A stretch of 64,000 nt of DNA from Branchiostoma floridae (Eukaryota > Chordata > Leptocardii > Amphioxiformes > Branchiostomatidae). Below, piece by piece: positions 22,550-34,165 of the stretch. The position numbers and the translations under genes were made by a program. The notes beneath the pieces were generated by a model. The model had not been told where the DNA came from. It saw only the letters and a program-made list of their open reading frames with translations, and made no database searches. Location of the stretch: positions 2,260,497-2,324,496 of the forward strand of contig NC_049983.1 of the NCBI RefSeq assembly GCF_000003815.2. Reading direction: 5' to 3'. The number at the start of each line of letters is the position of its first letter. Position 1 is the stretch's first letter.

Positions 22550-22790
22550 CGAATGACCTGAAATTTGGCACAAGGGTAGAGTGAGCCAATACCAAAATGC
22601 CTTTTTTTTCAGTTTTTTTCATATCTGCTCCTTAAATGATTTTATTAAGGTTTTATTGCAACTTTTGGACCAAAACTGTATAATTTGGCCCCCTGTACCA
22701 TGGTATTACATCCAAATGACCTGAAATTTGGGACAGAGGTGCCCTAGATACTTATTCAAAGGATCCATGTATAATATTTGGTATAAATCA
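22550..22790. repeat. dispersed repeat copy (ATGACCTGAAATTTGGCACA family)
   Basis: Two ATGACCTGAAATTTGG words (22552 and 22716) flank TTTCATATCTGCTCCTTAAATG and CCCCCTGTACCATGGTATTACA. The same order of words recurs at 62630-62790 (TCATATTTACTTCTAAGATG, CCCCCTGGTATTACAAAAGAATGACC), and the first word alone at 25939-25970. No terminal repeats or coding were found; the class is unknown. Confidence 0.55.
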
Positions 22791-22989
22791 CTTCAAAATG
22801 GCTCCTTAAGGAGGTTTTTGTGGGAGAGTTTTGGATATGTGAGATTGAAGTGCCGAGGTCAACGACCTCTAGGTCATTCTGGTGTGTCAGGGCCACAGGT
22901 GTGCCAGATAGATCCAATTATCTACCTACCTACCTAGTCCATAGACATCCAGGTGGTTGGGGGACAAGGTAAATCCAATTAATGACCAG

Positions 22990-23830
22990 CCGATGAGCAA
23001 GCTCATTTTGCTGGAAGAGTCCATTGTTGGACAGGGGGTGTTTTTTAAAATTTACTTTTAGACTTTGGTGATAATGCCAATTTTTTTTTAACGGAAGTGT
23101 TTTTGCACTGAACCACTTGACATAAGACTACTACTGGGACAGTCCATTTTTGCACATAGGGGGGATTTTTAAAAAATTCAGTTTTGGACATGGGTGATGA
23201 TTCCGAATTCCATTTGTTGAATGGAAGTTGACCCCCACCTGAAGACTGCACATGAGGAGGATTCGGCAGCCAATCAGCAAGCCTGGTGTTATCTGGAAGA
23301 GTCCATTCATGCACGGGGGACTTTTTTTAAATTCAGTTTTGGACTGGGTTGCTTATTATACAAAAAGCCATGTACTGTGAGTATTTCTGGACTATTGTGC
23401 AATGGGTGTGCTGGGAGATTCCATTCTTCGACGAAGGGGGTATTCTTTTAAATTAATTTTGTGGACTTTGTTGATTATGTCGATGTCCTAATTTAGCTGA
23501 TGTATTTTTGGATCGCTCCAATTTATATGGGGGCATAACAGGAAGAGTCGATTCTTGCACAGAGGTTTTTTTTTTATATATGGTTTTGGACGGCTGATGA
23601 TTCAAAATTCCATTACTTAGCGGAAGTGTTTTTGGAGTCGTCTATTTTAACTTTCTACATGGGGTGCACTAGAAGAGTCCATTCTTGAAGGAGGTTTTGT
23701 AAGATTCATTTTTGCTCATAAGTGTGATTAGTAGTTAGAACTCATTTTAAGCAGAAGTGTTCCATTTTTGCACATGGGTGATTTTGGAACAGTCTATTGT
23801 TACATGAGGAGGGAGATGGCTGAAATATGC
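22990..23830. repeat. decayed tandem repeat, about 120-bp period
   Basis: The landmark GAAGAGTCCATTNTTGCAC or a close variant recurs near 23016, 23128, 23296, 23412, 23541, 23661 and 23788, followed each time by a T-rich run, TTCAGTTTTGGAC, GATGATTCNNAATTCCATT and GCGGAAGTGTTTTTGG. An outlying piece lies at 22345. Divergence is high, so the array is old. Confidence 0.65.
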
Positions 23831-24524
23831 TGTATTTGCTCTCAAGCAAATGTCGGCCTTTCTAGTTTAATTTAAATTTTCTCACTTTGAATTGAGGAAC
23901 AAACTAGCCCTCATATCGGATTTCACCTGCTGTGGTCTAAAAAACAAAGTCTGACACAATATGAAAAGTAAAAGTCGAGTTAGAACGTAAGGCCACAGCA
24001 AGTAAACTTTATGGATAACATCCTCTGCAGACTGCAAAAATAGTTCGATAAAGCGAAAAAAAAACAAGATGGGTGAAAAAAAATGGCTACATTTTCAAAA
24101 ATAGGCACCATAAAGTTGTGATAAATGTTGTAACAAGAATTAAAGGGACAAATAATGGTATTAGAGCCAACAAGGCATTCCAGACATGTACTGGTGTGGT
24201 AAAAGTGACAATAGTGTGGTAGACTGGCATCACCAACAAAGTTTTTAACCACACTCATGGCTTCCATATTGGTGTCACTTTTAGAACTATCCAATAAGTT
24301 TCATTTCTACAACTACAGTCCTGGGTACCTCGCAAGTGTCACTTCTACAAGTACAATTATTAGGATACAACACAACATATTTGCTCATTTTGGTACTTTA
24401 TCGTCATGTTGACCATCCAAGCAGAAGGAAAAAAAATTCTTGTCTTTTTTCTGAAATCAGGCGAAAATTAATGCGCGCGCTGATGTCGTCCATAATATTT
24501 ACTTGCTGTGGCCTAATTTTCATA
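23831..24524. other. noncoding, nothing recognised
   Basis: No coding support. The minus-strand open frames 23882-24294 contain no recognised domain. Confidence 0.3.
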
Positions 24525-24790
24525 AAGCTTAAAACCACGACAGCATAGCATTATGTGGCGATCTGTTGTTTGACCCATCATCCAGTGTATCAGGTTTGTG
24601 ACTTTTCACCTTTGCTCACCGACAGACATCCGCCATGTTGTTTTTCGTCTTCGATATTATACCCGAACTGACGGTTTTAGGGGAATTCTAGAAGCCATGA
24701 AGACCGCTACCAACCATTTTCCTACAGGTAAATCCTATGTTTGTTGGTATTTCATGGTTGTTGCTTGTTTAGCGGTAAATTAGAAATGTG
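24525..24790 (+). promoter_or_regulatory. shared zinc-finger promoter module 2 with noncoding first exon
   Basis: Second copy of the block: TTAAAACCACGACAGCATAG, GGCGATCTGTTGTTTGACCC, GTATCAGGTTTGTGAC, a DR1-like site (24599-24613), CCGCCATGTTG at 24630-24640, then TCCTACAG and a splice donor GTAAAT at 24728. The intron start TTGCTTGTTTAGCGGTAAAT matches the other copies. It would splice to the acceptor ending 26922 in front of the 26925 gene. Confidence 0.7.
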
Positions 24791-25004
24791 TGTGTTCGTG
24801 ATCAATTACAACTAATTTTTGGCGGCCAGTAATATTTTTGTACCTCCAATATACTGCCAGAAACGGTAGAAAAATCACGGAAAGAAATATATTCATGATA
24901 GTTGTAATCACGTTGATTACATTCGTGAAAACACCATAATACAAACATTTTGTCTGTGATTCCCACCTAACTGATACCATTTATACCAGATGGCGTTAAC
25001 AGTA

Positions 25005-25492
25005 CAGTCAAACCTGCCCGAGCGACCACCTCTTCTCAGCGACCACCTGGCCATTTCGACCGCTTTTTCTCGGTCCCGATTTATTTTCCCATTGACGTAA
25101 GCATTAAGCGACCTTTCTCAACGACCACCTGGCCAACGCGACCGCGACCGGCCCACATTGGGACCCATATTATAACGACCGCATCATTTTCAAAATTGAG
25201 GTTTTCATCAATTTTTGATGATAACTAGCGCGATTTTGTGCCGAAATCGGCCAGTTTGCGTCGGATTTTGGGTTAAATTTACAGTTTACAGTGTGCGTGT
25301 TGTATTTGACATTACATACCTCGCTTCTTTGCGTGCGCGCAGTGTGCTTGCTCTTTGCCATTAAACACAACGGAAACCATTTATACTTTGCATCGGGCAT
25401 GTTTTGAGTCGATACTCTTCTCAACGACCACCTGTCTAAATCGACCTATTTTTTCCGGTCCCCCGGGTGGTCGTCTTGGGCAGGTTTGACTG
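25005..25492. mobile_element. TA-flanked pogo/Tc1-like MITE
   Basis: Ends are inverted: CAGTCAAACCTGCCC at 25005 and GGGCAGGTTTGACTG ending 25492, flanked by TA on both sides (25003-25004, 25493-25494), the target of Tc1/mariner-pogo elements. The 488-bp interior has several copies of CGACCACCT near both ends and no transposase. It sits in the first intron of the 26925 gene. Confidence 0.8.
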
Positions 25493-26922
25493 TACTACTA
25501 TTTTGTACACTATGTATTTGCTTGTCTAGTCTTGTAATAACGTACAGTCTGTGCTTAATCGGATTTAATGATATAGACAAACAAGTTTGGTATTGCACTT
25601 AAACCACGAAATCTCATTATTTAAACTGAAATCAGTAAATTTGGTTGAATAAGCTTGTCAGAAACCCGGTGCCATGGCAACACGAAAAATCATAGAACTC
25701 AATTCTTTTTTTGCGGAATTGTAGCCAACAATATTTTTGGAAAATCCATAGTTCCGCAGTCCAAGCTCACGACTTCAAAGCTGACGCGGGCATGTTTACC
25801 CCCCCCCCCCCCCACATAGGGTTAGATTTTCATAACTAATTTAACATAATATAATTTTTTTGACCCCAGACGGCTTCAGATAGAAATGGATACACTGCGG
25901 TCCTGATACTCACTTTTGTTTTCTTTTTAGATTACAACCATGACCTGAAATTTGTTACAGTAATGCCTTGGACATATGCCCACTTGTCACTATTTGAAGA
26001 ATTAAAACTTCAAGCGATACAAACTCACCCTCAAATGATAGCCTGCTCTGCCAAGCATTTGCAAGAATTTCAATTGGGCTAGTCAGCAATAGATACAGCT
26101 CCCTAACCCGAGCCCTTAAATTATTCCTTCAGGCTCGATACAGCTACCTGGCGATGATACCACTATCTCATGGGGGTGTAATTCCCCCTAGATGGAGAAA
26201 TGGTATTATGGTTAAACGTATAAACAGCGTATTTTCACTCGGATTTCATAATTATTTGGTATTTTCTTACAGAAAACATTTATGAGAACGTTTTCAAGCG
26301 TTTTAATGGGATTTTAGCGTTATATGTTGAAAAATGTATCTAAGACATTGAAGGTTGTCAATCCAAGATAGCGGATAGCTAAACTACAAATGATGTCATC
26401 GTTGACGTCGTTGCGTCGGCTTTTTACAACAGATGGACACGCACTTATTGATAAGAAATCTTCATTCTTACCTTTTTGTGTAAAATATTTAGGTATAATG
26501 GGAATTCCCCGTTTTAGCAAAAAAAAAAACAATTAGTGAGGTCATAATTACGTCATATTACGTCATAATGATATACATTTTTTTAAGAATCATAAGACTT
26601 GACAATCTAATCACCCCCTGCAAATTACGTGATCGTACGGTAAGCCGTTTTGAAATAACGAAGGGGGGGATGCCAAAAAAGCCCAGTCTGTATAGGGTTA
26701 GCTGTCTGTCTTCTCTTTGTATTTGACATATTTAGATTGTGGGTGTGCGTGTGTCTGTGTTTGTGTGTGTGTGTGTATTTATTTATTTATGTTTGTTAGA
26801 TCGATTGATACAGGGTACAGCTTGTTGTTTCTGTATGTATCACTGCTCCAGGGCAAGAAGGTGGGTTTAGATATAATAGCAAATTTTCCTTTTTTTTTTG
26901 GATTACTTATTGTTGTTTTTAG
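25493..26922 (+). other. remainder of the first intron of the 26925 gene
   Basis: Contains a 15-C run at 25799-25813, a single ATGACCTGAAATTTG dispersed-repeat word at 25940, and a GT-rich tract at 26742-26777 followed by TATTT repeats. No coding support. Confidence 0.4.
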
Positions 26923-26924
26923 AG

Positions 26925-28151
26925 ATGGCCGAGAGAAGCAGCGACACTGCACTGGGCGATCTAACAACTGTTCATCCAGGAGACAAGACAAGCAACAGCG
27001 AGAAATTAGGCACAGGAAAGCAGCAGAACAAGGAAGGGGTTCCATGCGAAAAAAAGTGTTGTGTAGAATCTGACCCTCCTCCGGCAAAGGCTCCAACAAA
27101 GCAGATAGACAGGCGTGTGGCGAAACGTTCTGTTGATAAACGCTTCGAATGTACGGATTGTGGGTATGGGGCAGCCACAAAGGTTGGCCTTATAAATCAC
27201 ACAAGAAAACATACTGGTGAGAAACCATATGAATGTGACCAGTGCGACTTCTCTGCTGCATGGCAGTGCAGTTTAGACAGGCATTTGGCTACGCACACCG
27301 GAGAAAAACCCTACATGTGTGGAGAGTGTGGATATAGGACTGCTGATAGGTTTTCCTTAACCGCACACATGAGACGACACACAGGTGTGAAACCCTACAA
27401 GTGTGATCACTGCGAATATTCTAGTGCAGAGAATCGTGATTTAAACAAACACATGGCTAGGCACACTGGTGAAAAACCCTACATGTGTGGAGAGTGCGGA
27501 TACAGGACGGCTGATAGGTCTTCCTTAGCCGTACATTTGAGAACACATACAGGTGAGAAACCTTATAAATGTGGCCTCTGTGACTATTCTGCTGCAAAGA
27601 AAGGCAATTTAGATCGACACGTGACTGGAAAACATACTAGCAACAGACCCCACTTGTGTGAAGAGTGCGGATACAGGACTACTAACAAATCTCACCTCTC
27701 CAGGCATATGAGATCACATACTGGTGAAAAACTATATAGATGTGACGTTTGCGACTATTCTGCTGCAAAGAAAAGCTATCTAGACAAACACGTGGCTAGG
27801 CACACCGGAGAAACACCCTACATGTGTGGGGAGTGTGGATACAGGACGGCTTACAGGTCTTCCTTAGTCGTACATTTGAGAACACACACAGGTGAGAAAC
27901 CTTATAAATGTGCCCTCTGCGACTATTCTGCTGCAAAGAAAGACAATTTAGATCGACACATGACTACGCACTCAGGAGAAAAGCCCTACATGTGTGATAA
28001 CTGCGGATACATGGCAGCCAGCAGGTTTCACCTGTCCCGACATATGAGTAGACATACAGCAGTAAAACCTTATAAATGTGACAAATGCGACTACTCTGCT
28101 GGAAGAAGAGACCATTTAAAGAATCACGCCTTGGTGAAACACACGTCTTAG
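26925..28151 (+). CDS. C2H2 zinc-finger protein, 12 fingers (gene 2)
   Basis: A coding exon of 408 residues. I chose ATG 26925 (AGAGATGGCC) because the acceptor TTTTTAG ends at 26922, as in the sister genes; the in-frame ATG at 26898 lies in the polypyrimidine tract. The N-terminus (1-73) is short and unlike the shared region of genes 1, 3 and 4. Twelve Cys2His2 fingers (74-408) alternate between CGECGYRTA and CDxCDYSAA types. Helix positions -1,2,3,6 in order: TVGN, WCSR, DFSA, ERDK, DSSV, KGNR, NSHR, KSYK, YSSV, KDNR, SFHR, RDHN. Fingers 5-6 and 9-10 are almost identical, pointing to duplication of a four-finger block. All 12 keep both Cys and both His. Nuclear DNA binding is expected; the target is unknown. 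Confidence 0.88.
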   Translation: MAERSSDTALGDLTTVHPGDKTSNSEKLGTGKQQNKEGVPCEKKCCVESDPPPAKAPTKQIDRRVAKRSVDKRFECTDCGYGAATKVGLINHTRKHTGEKPYECDQCDFSAAWQCSLDRHLATHTGEKPYMCGECGYRTADRFSLTAHMRRHTGVKPYKCDHCEYSSAENRDLNKHMARHTGEKPYMCGECGYRTADRSSLAVHLRTHTGEKPYKCGLCDYSAAKKGNLDRHVTGKHTSNRPHLCEECGYRTTNKSHLSRHMRSHTGEKLYRCDVCDYSAAKKSYLDKHVARHTGETPYMCGECGYRTAYRSSLVVHLRTHTGEKPYKCALCDYSAAKKDNLDRHMTTHSGEKPYMCDNCGYMAASRFHLSRHMSRHTAVKPYKCDKCDYSAGRRDHLKNHALVKHTS

Positions 28152-28214
28152 GGATACGGTTGCGGATTCGGGATCCTCGGCATCTATTATATCCGGATAC
28201 ATGCAAAAATCGAC

Positions 28215-28320
28215 AGGTGAAGACTCAAAACACAGGTCTGATCAGTGCGAATATTTTGTTTAATGAAGAAGTAATTTAAACGAACACATAGTGAAACATG
28301 CCACTAAATCATAACGGTCT
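28215..28320 (+). pseudogene. single decayed finger downstream of gene 2
   Basis: GGTCTGATCAGTGCGAATAT, then TTTGTTTAATGAAGAAG and AATTTAAACGAACACATAGTG read as SDQCEYFV-stop-RRSNLNEHIVKH: a finger that lost its first Cys and gained a stop. Confidence 0.65.
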
Positions 28321-28361
28321 TTCTGCTTGCTTTTTTGTTAGATATATCACTTAACGTTTAA

Positions 28362-29305
28362 CCCTCATCCGACCGTATGGGGTCATTTTTGACCCCAGAC
28401 GTATATTTTTATCTGCCATAGCAACATTTTTCATCGGAGAAAAAATTTCTTCCATGAATTTGTTTGTCTACATGTCTTACAACATCGACCAATTTTTCAC
28501 CGAGTTTTGACCATTATTGTATCAGCTATACTTGAAAGTTTGTGTGTGGTTCGGTGGGGTCAAAAATGACCCCAGCCAATTATGAATCATTAATTACGTA
28601 AATATCAAGAAATTTCAATAGAACAACAGGCATTCATCAGCATTGCTATTACAGCAACAAGCTTATAGTTCCTTAGTTGAATAAACAACGAATATTTCCT
28701 AAGAAATATAGTATTTTAGTGTAAAAACAGGTTTTTCGACATTCTGCATAAATTATGATAATGAGCACTAATTACCTATGCCAATGAAAGGGAAAATGTT
28801 TCTAGTAAATTAGGAAACGATATATGGACAGAACGTGCAGAAGGAACCAACAAGAAAGATAGTTGCGTGAAAATATACAAGAGTTATTGTATGTATGTGT
28901 TTAGGTGACGGGCTATGGTGCATAATTAAGTAATAAATTCGTTACACTTCACAAATATTATATCTTTTCTTGTCAAATAATATAATTATGCTATCAGAAT
29001 GTTTGTCGCATCAAAATTATTGTTTAAAAATTGATGAGACAAAACCATTGTTACAGTAAGTGGAGTATGGTAGATTTTTAGAGCAAAATGTGGTTTCTCC
29101 TTATTTTCTGCATAAATTATGATAATGAGTCATAATTACTGACACCAAAACTTGTCAAAATATTTTTCAAAGATTGTTGAAACAGTAAATGCATGATAAT
29201 GACAAAATAAACCAACAGAAATATGTCTATGGGCAAAACAAAATGGGGTCAAAAATGACCCCATACGGTCAGATTCGTCGTAAAAATGGAACGGTCGGAT
29301 GAGGG
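28362..29305. mobile_element. piggyBac-like nonautonomous element (944 bp)
   Basis: Flanked by TTAA on both sides (28358-28361 and 29306-29309), with inverted ends CCCTCATCCGACCG and CGGTCGGATGAGGG. TTAA targets with CCCT ends are typical of piggyBac. Inside are three copies of a 20-bp palindrome, TGGGGTCA-4-TGACCCCA (28378-28397, 28555-28574, and one near 29243-29263), and two copies of TTCTGCATAAATTATGATAA (about 28743 and 29107). There is no transposase frame. It lies between gene 2 and a finger remnant. Confidence 0.8.
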
Positions 29306-29484
29306 TTAAAATGATATTATTCCCCTTACATTGTGAACGTGTGTTTTTGATACATATTGTGCTTTGTACATAAAGTGGTGCAATAATGTTATATATACAT
29401 ATCTAATACCGTAGACTTTGATAGTTGTGCTTGCATACATAAATATTGTAATGACAAGCAAAAATCAAGCAACTTTGGCAGTCG

Positions 29485-29695
29485 ACAGTGTGACTATTCA
29501 GCTGCACATAAAACCTCCTTTAACCGACATGTAAGAAAGCACAGTGATAAACAGATATAGATATGCAAAATATGGGTACAAGGCAACTCAAATGTCTAAA
29601 AACCCAAGTATATATTATAAGAACCCACAACGGAGAGAAGCCATACAAGAGTTATCAGTGTAAGTACTTTGCAGCTATGAGTGGTTGTTTGTTAT
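29485..29695 (+). pseudogene. zinc-finger array remnant
   Basis: CAGTGTGACTATTCAGCTGC reads as QCDYSAAHKTSFNRHVRKHSDKQ, then a stop, then TGGGTACAAGGCAACTC and ACAACGGAGAGAAGCCATAC, read as THNGEKPYKSYQCKYFAAMS in another frame. There are at least two broken fingers. They may be the tail of gene 2, separated from it by the piggyBac-like insertion. Confidence 0.75.
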
Positions 29696-29914
29696 CAGAC
29701 TGTTATTGTCAATATGTGATTTTCGATAGTGTATAAACGTCGATACAGATGATTTAGTCTAGATCAAGTATTGATCCTTTGAATAAGATTGATGTTACAA
29801 TTCTATAAGGAAAATGTTCTGTTGTGTATGTGGAAGTTTGACACCAAATTTGAATCTAGTAGTCTGAAATATTTCCTATCCTACTGCATCAGACATAACA
29901 TTGTTGATTGTACA

Positions 29915-30010
29915 ATTAAGGGTTAATGACCCGCCCCGAGGTGCATATGGTGTCATAACGCCTTGTCCTTTGACGATATATAAATACAGTTTCAGTACGT
30001 TTCCTGATGC
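29915..30010. repeat. solo end of the fold-back element family
   Basis: TTAATGACCCGCCCCGAGGT, then GCATATGGTGTCATAA matches the terminal sequence of the element at 12498-13780 (AATGACCTGCCCTGAGGTGT, then ATACGGTGCCATAATTC). Only one end is recognisable. Confidence 0.55.
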
Positions 30011-30765
30011 CGTCTCGTGTCTGTTGTCTGCTCCCAACTGTTTTAAGTCTCGTTGTGATGAATTCTTCTGGTTTTGAGAAAAGTAAAAATGCCGTTCACT
30101 ACATCTAGACGAGAATCTTAACCACTATAGCAAAGCGGCGAAGCGTATCCGAAGGTTACGAAAGTTTGAGCAAAAATAACAATAATATGAATGGATATAG
30201 TTTTCTAATGTGTTTGCGATGTGTGCCTAAGGCAAAAAGCAACAGCCCCTTCCAAATTGATAGGCGTGTGTTACGGGGTGCCGGTACCCTGGGAGCCAGA
30301 CTTGAGCCAGGCTGGCCGACTTTCGTGCATCGGCTGCGAATGTGATACCTCAGCTGGGGGTCAAGGTTTTCATAGTAGAGCGAGCGAGCAAACGTTACCT
30401 TTTCACGTGCAGACAGACAGAATATTTGCTTAAATTTAACCTTAGATCAAAAAGCTTAGTAAAGCCACAGTATAGCGATGGATATATTAGTATACAGCCA
30501 GACGTACTAACTTACTAAAACATTGTTGAAACAGCTTGTGACTCGTTGGGTATATTTTCAACACCAAACGAAAATTCAAGTTGAATGCACAAAAAGAAGA
30601 CTGAAAAGAATCCTTCATGTCAGCGGTACAAATACCAGAATCGGTTTTCTGCATCTTAATACAGGCATACTAGTAGCGCTCATACTGCTATACTATGTGG
30701 GTAATCAGTGTTTGTCAAGTCTTCCCAATCTTTGACCCTTGGGTCAGACCATCATCATCATCAAC
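30011..30765. other. 5' flank of the kelch-like gene
   Basis: No gene recognised. It contains ATCATCATCATCAACATGG immediately before the start codon; promoter elements are not identifiable with confidence. Confidence 0.3.
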
Positions 30766-33700
30766 ATGGCTGCCGCAGACCAAGAACCCCACACCAGCGC
30801 AGTTCGTCCTCGTTCCTACCAAGACGAGAGCTATCTGCACGGGTTTCTTGAAACTGTGGGCGACCTACAGAAGGCTGGAGTACTGCAGGATGTCGTCCTT
30901 GAAGTCGAGGACCGGCGGTTTCCCTGCCATCGGCTTGTTCTGTCCGCGGCCAGCCCCTACTTCAGGGCCATGTTTACAAGTGACATGGCGGAAAGTCGTC
31001 AAAAGACTGTTGTTTTACAGGTGTGTTTGGTGTTGAATAGAATTACTATAGAGTAAAAGACAGATTTTCCTAAGATGCCACGTACCACATATATAGAGAG
31101 AACATATGAAACAGGGGAAACCGTTAAATAACGAACAAATGCTAAACTTTCCTTTGTTCGTCGTTATGCCCCCCTCCCCTGACCTACTGACCTCTTTGGA
31201 ATTTTGGGGTCAAAGTTCATCGTCGGGGCCACATTATAATGAGCATAGATCTTTAACAAAAAGATTTATTTACAGTTATCGGACACAGATGGAGTACTAG
31301 TAAGAAGTAGTAGAGATTATGTCGATAAAATAACAGAATTCGAGAAAAAATGACATTCAAAAGATAAGCAAATTTGTGATATATTTCCTCCTGATAAACC
31401 ATGACAATGATACCTTATGTGTTAAATGTTTGAACATTGTTACGATTTACTGTTTGCAGGGTTTGGATGCTGGCATGTTTGGGGAGATCCTGAGTTACAT
31501 CTACTCTGGAACCCTCCATGTGTCCCTGGACAAAGTGCAGCCCCTGTACCAGGCAGCCGACCTCCTCCAACTGGACTATGTGAGGGACACCTGCAGCAGC
31601 TACATGGTCATGAATGTAGATGGCTCCAACTGTGTGGACCTGTATAACTTTGCTGACGTCTTCTCAGTAGACATTGTTCAAAAGCAATGTCGGCAGTGGA
31701 TTGCCAGACATTTAACTGAGGTTAGTCTTGATAATGGGTTATAAAATTATCCCAGCGGGCAATCCCATATTGTCTTGTATGGTATAATTTTTTTACTTAT
31801 GGAAATGGAGATCAAGGAACTGCAAAATTATTGTGTTATGATATGAAACAAATTTTGCTGATTATAGTCTTCAATATTTTGGGGAAAATAGATCCAATGT
31901 ATTGAAAATGACACTTTTGAAAAAAGATTTGCTCAAATCAATTGAGCTAAGTCATTTGAGCTAAGTAAATTGTTAAGCCAATTTGCAGTCACACAGGCTA
32001 TATAATAAGTACTTACATCTATCATTTGGTTGCTTTTTAGATAAAGACATGATAATCCGTATATGTCAGAACAAGGGTGAGACATTCACGCTTCATGTTG
32101 GTGAGCATTTGCTTGCTATTGTTTAACAGTATATATAGTCATACTACTAGTATACACCTATTTTTTTCGTACATCAGAAGACACGTTTCTTAAGTACCTT
32201 GCGATTGGTACATGTACTCTTTGCATCCACAGTTTTCCTTTAATGAGGAGTTCTGCAGCCTGAGTGTTAAAAAGTTGACAGAGATCATCAGCCACGATGA
32301 GCTGGATGTTAAAGAGGAGACAACAGTGTGGGAGGCTGTGGTGAGATGGGTGCAGCACAGCAGAGAGGACAGGTGGTTATCAATGTATTTATAATACAGA
32401 AAAAGAAATTTATTGTACGATCTATGGCAACGTTCATGGTACAATGTATGACATCAACTGCTTTACGTAGTACAGAATAGATATAAAGAATAAAACTTAA
32501 CCTCCTGATTTCTAAACCAATAATGGCTAGCCTGAATCTTTGAGTTTGTGTAACAATCGAGTGGCTCTGATCTTGAGTTTTGTTATTTATTATTTCCAAT
32601 AAGAAAATAGTCTTTTATATATGTTAATCTATATTTCCATTGTAGGAGTTCTTCCATAGATGCCATTGATTTTCATTTGGTAGTTGTATGAATACATTGT
32701 ATGACAACAGGAACTTGATTATATTGATGATATTAATCACATTATCATCCACGTGATTTAACATACAAATGTTCTACAGCGATGTGAAATAACGCACCAA
32801 ATTCCACCCCTATCCTGTAAAATACAGACTGCACCATCTACCCAGCGTCCTCCCTCACATTCGCTTCAGCCTAATGACATCAGATGACACAGCAGCCATC
32901 TTGGATCACCCCCTGGTCAGAGAGGATCCTGGGAGTTCTGCGGTCATCAGGAATGTGGTACAGAAAGAAAACCTCAACCTGAAGCCGAGGCTTGGGATGT
33001 TCACAGAAATGGTTCTGCTGTCCAATGCTGAGTCAGTATATACTTCTTTTTCGTTTGACGTTCTATTTCAGAAACAACCATTGTACAACCTTAGTCCATA
33101 TTTTGCGGTCATGCAATACGCATTTTTACAGTCTCAGTCATATAAATATGACTTGTACCTAATTTCGAATCATACTAAATCTCTTCTTTGGCGCCACAAG
33201 ATACGTTTTTAAAGACGGTGGCAGTTCATGCTGTGATATAGGTCTCATTCCTGAAGAAAAGAATAAGCTTACATTCCAGTTTATGACAGTTGATTTTGTC
33301 TTCTATTCTCCTCAGTTCTAAAGAGATCCTCTTCATGAACCCTCGGGAAGGGAAGTACATCAGCTGCAGTAACAAGCCTGAAGACTGCCCTTTTGCCACA
33401 GGCGTGGCAGTCACCAGTGATAACAACATCTACATCCTGACTCATGAGCGAGAGAGTAACAATCAGTTGTCCATGTTTAATTACAACCATGCGGGGAATG
33501 TGTGGGAACATGCTGGTATGTCCTCGGTATCTAAGTGGCGGAAACCGGGAAATAATGTTTCATACGATGATCATCTCGTTGAAGTTGATGGGATTCTATA
33601 CTACCTTGCTGTTGATCTAGACTATGGCGAGGTATTGATGAAAAAGTACAGCCGGCACACGGACGAGTGGGAGGAGTGTTCACTGCTGAGTCTTGACCAT

Positions 33701-34165
33701 GCTAGAAACGACGTCAGTGCAGCACTGTCATGCGGTTCACACGTCTATTTCCTTACGGTCACAGAGATGCATCGCTACGACCCGATCCGGGATGAGTGGA
33801 GCAATTCCAACCCATCGCCAGAACTCGAATTTGAGATCCATAGAGCCGTTGCCATGGGAACAGAGATTTTCTGCACAGATTTTTACTTCACTCAGACCTT
33901 GGTGTACGACACTGAGTCAGGCAGCTGGCAGAATCTGCAGGGCTGGTCAAACCAAGAAGTTTGTCATGTCTCCCGGCTTTTCGTACTGGATAACCAGCTG
34001 CACATATTGTTAGACTGTATAGGTGTATATCTGCTGTATGTGTATGACAGGTCTGCTGATGCTTGGAGTGAGTTGGAGGCCAGTCTGCTTGATAAGAATT
34101 ATCATGTGTATGGTTTTTGTTCCCCTGTGGCACGTATATACCTACCATATCTTAATGGGACATGA
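30766..34165 (+). CDS. BTB-BACK-kelch protein (KLHL family), 5 exons
   Basis: Exons by frame and splice sites: 30766-31020, 31460-31720, 32233-32372, 32828-33031, 33316-34165; phases agree and give 569 residues, normal for KLHL proteins. ATG 30766 (AACATGGCTGCC) is preferred over in-frame 30739. The BTB domain (about 30-140; [41 protein letters not shown]) spans exons 1-2. BACK (about 145-255; [36 protein letters not shown]) spans exons 2-4. Weak kelch blades fill exon 5 ([32 protein letters not shown]). KLHL proteins are cytosolic CUL3 ubiquitin-ligase substrate adaptors; the substrate here is unknown. It sits inside the zinc-finger cluster, and a relative's last exon lies at 62.9-63.8 kb. 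The intron 4 donor GA/GTCAGT is inferred. Confidence 0.9.

Noticed and set aside
26898-26924. Upstream ATG of gene 2 as the start (MDYLLLFLE...)
   Set aside because: It lies in the polypyrimidine tract before the acceptor; sister genes all start at the ATGGC two bases after the acceptor.
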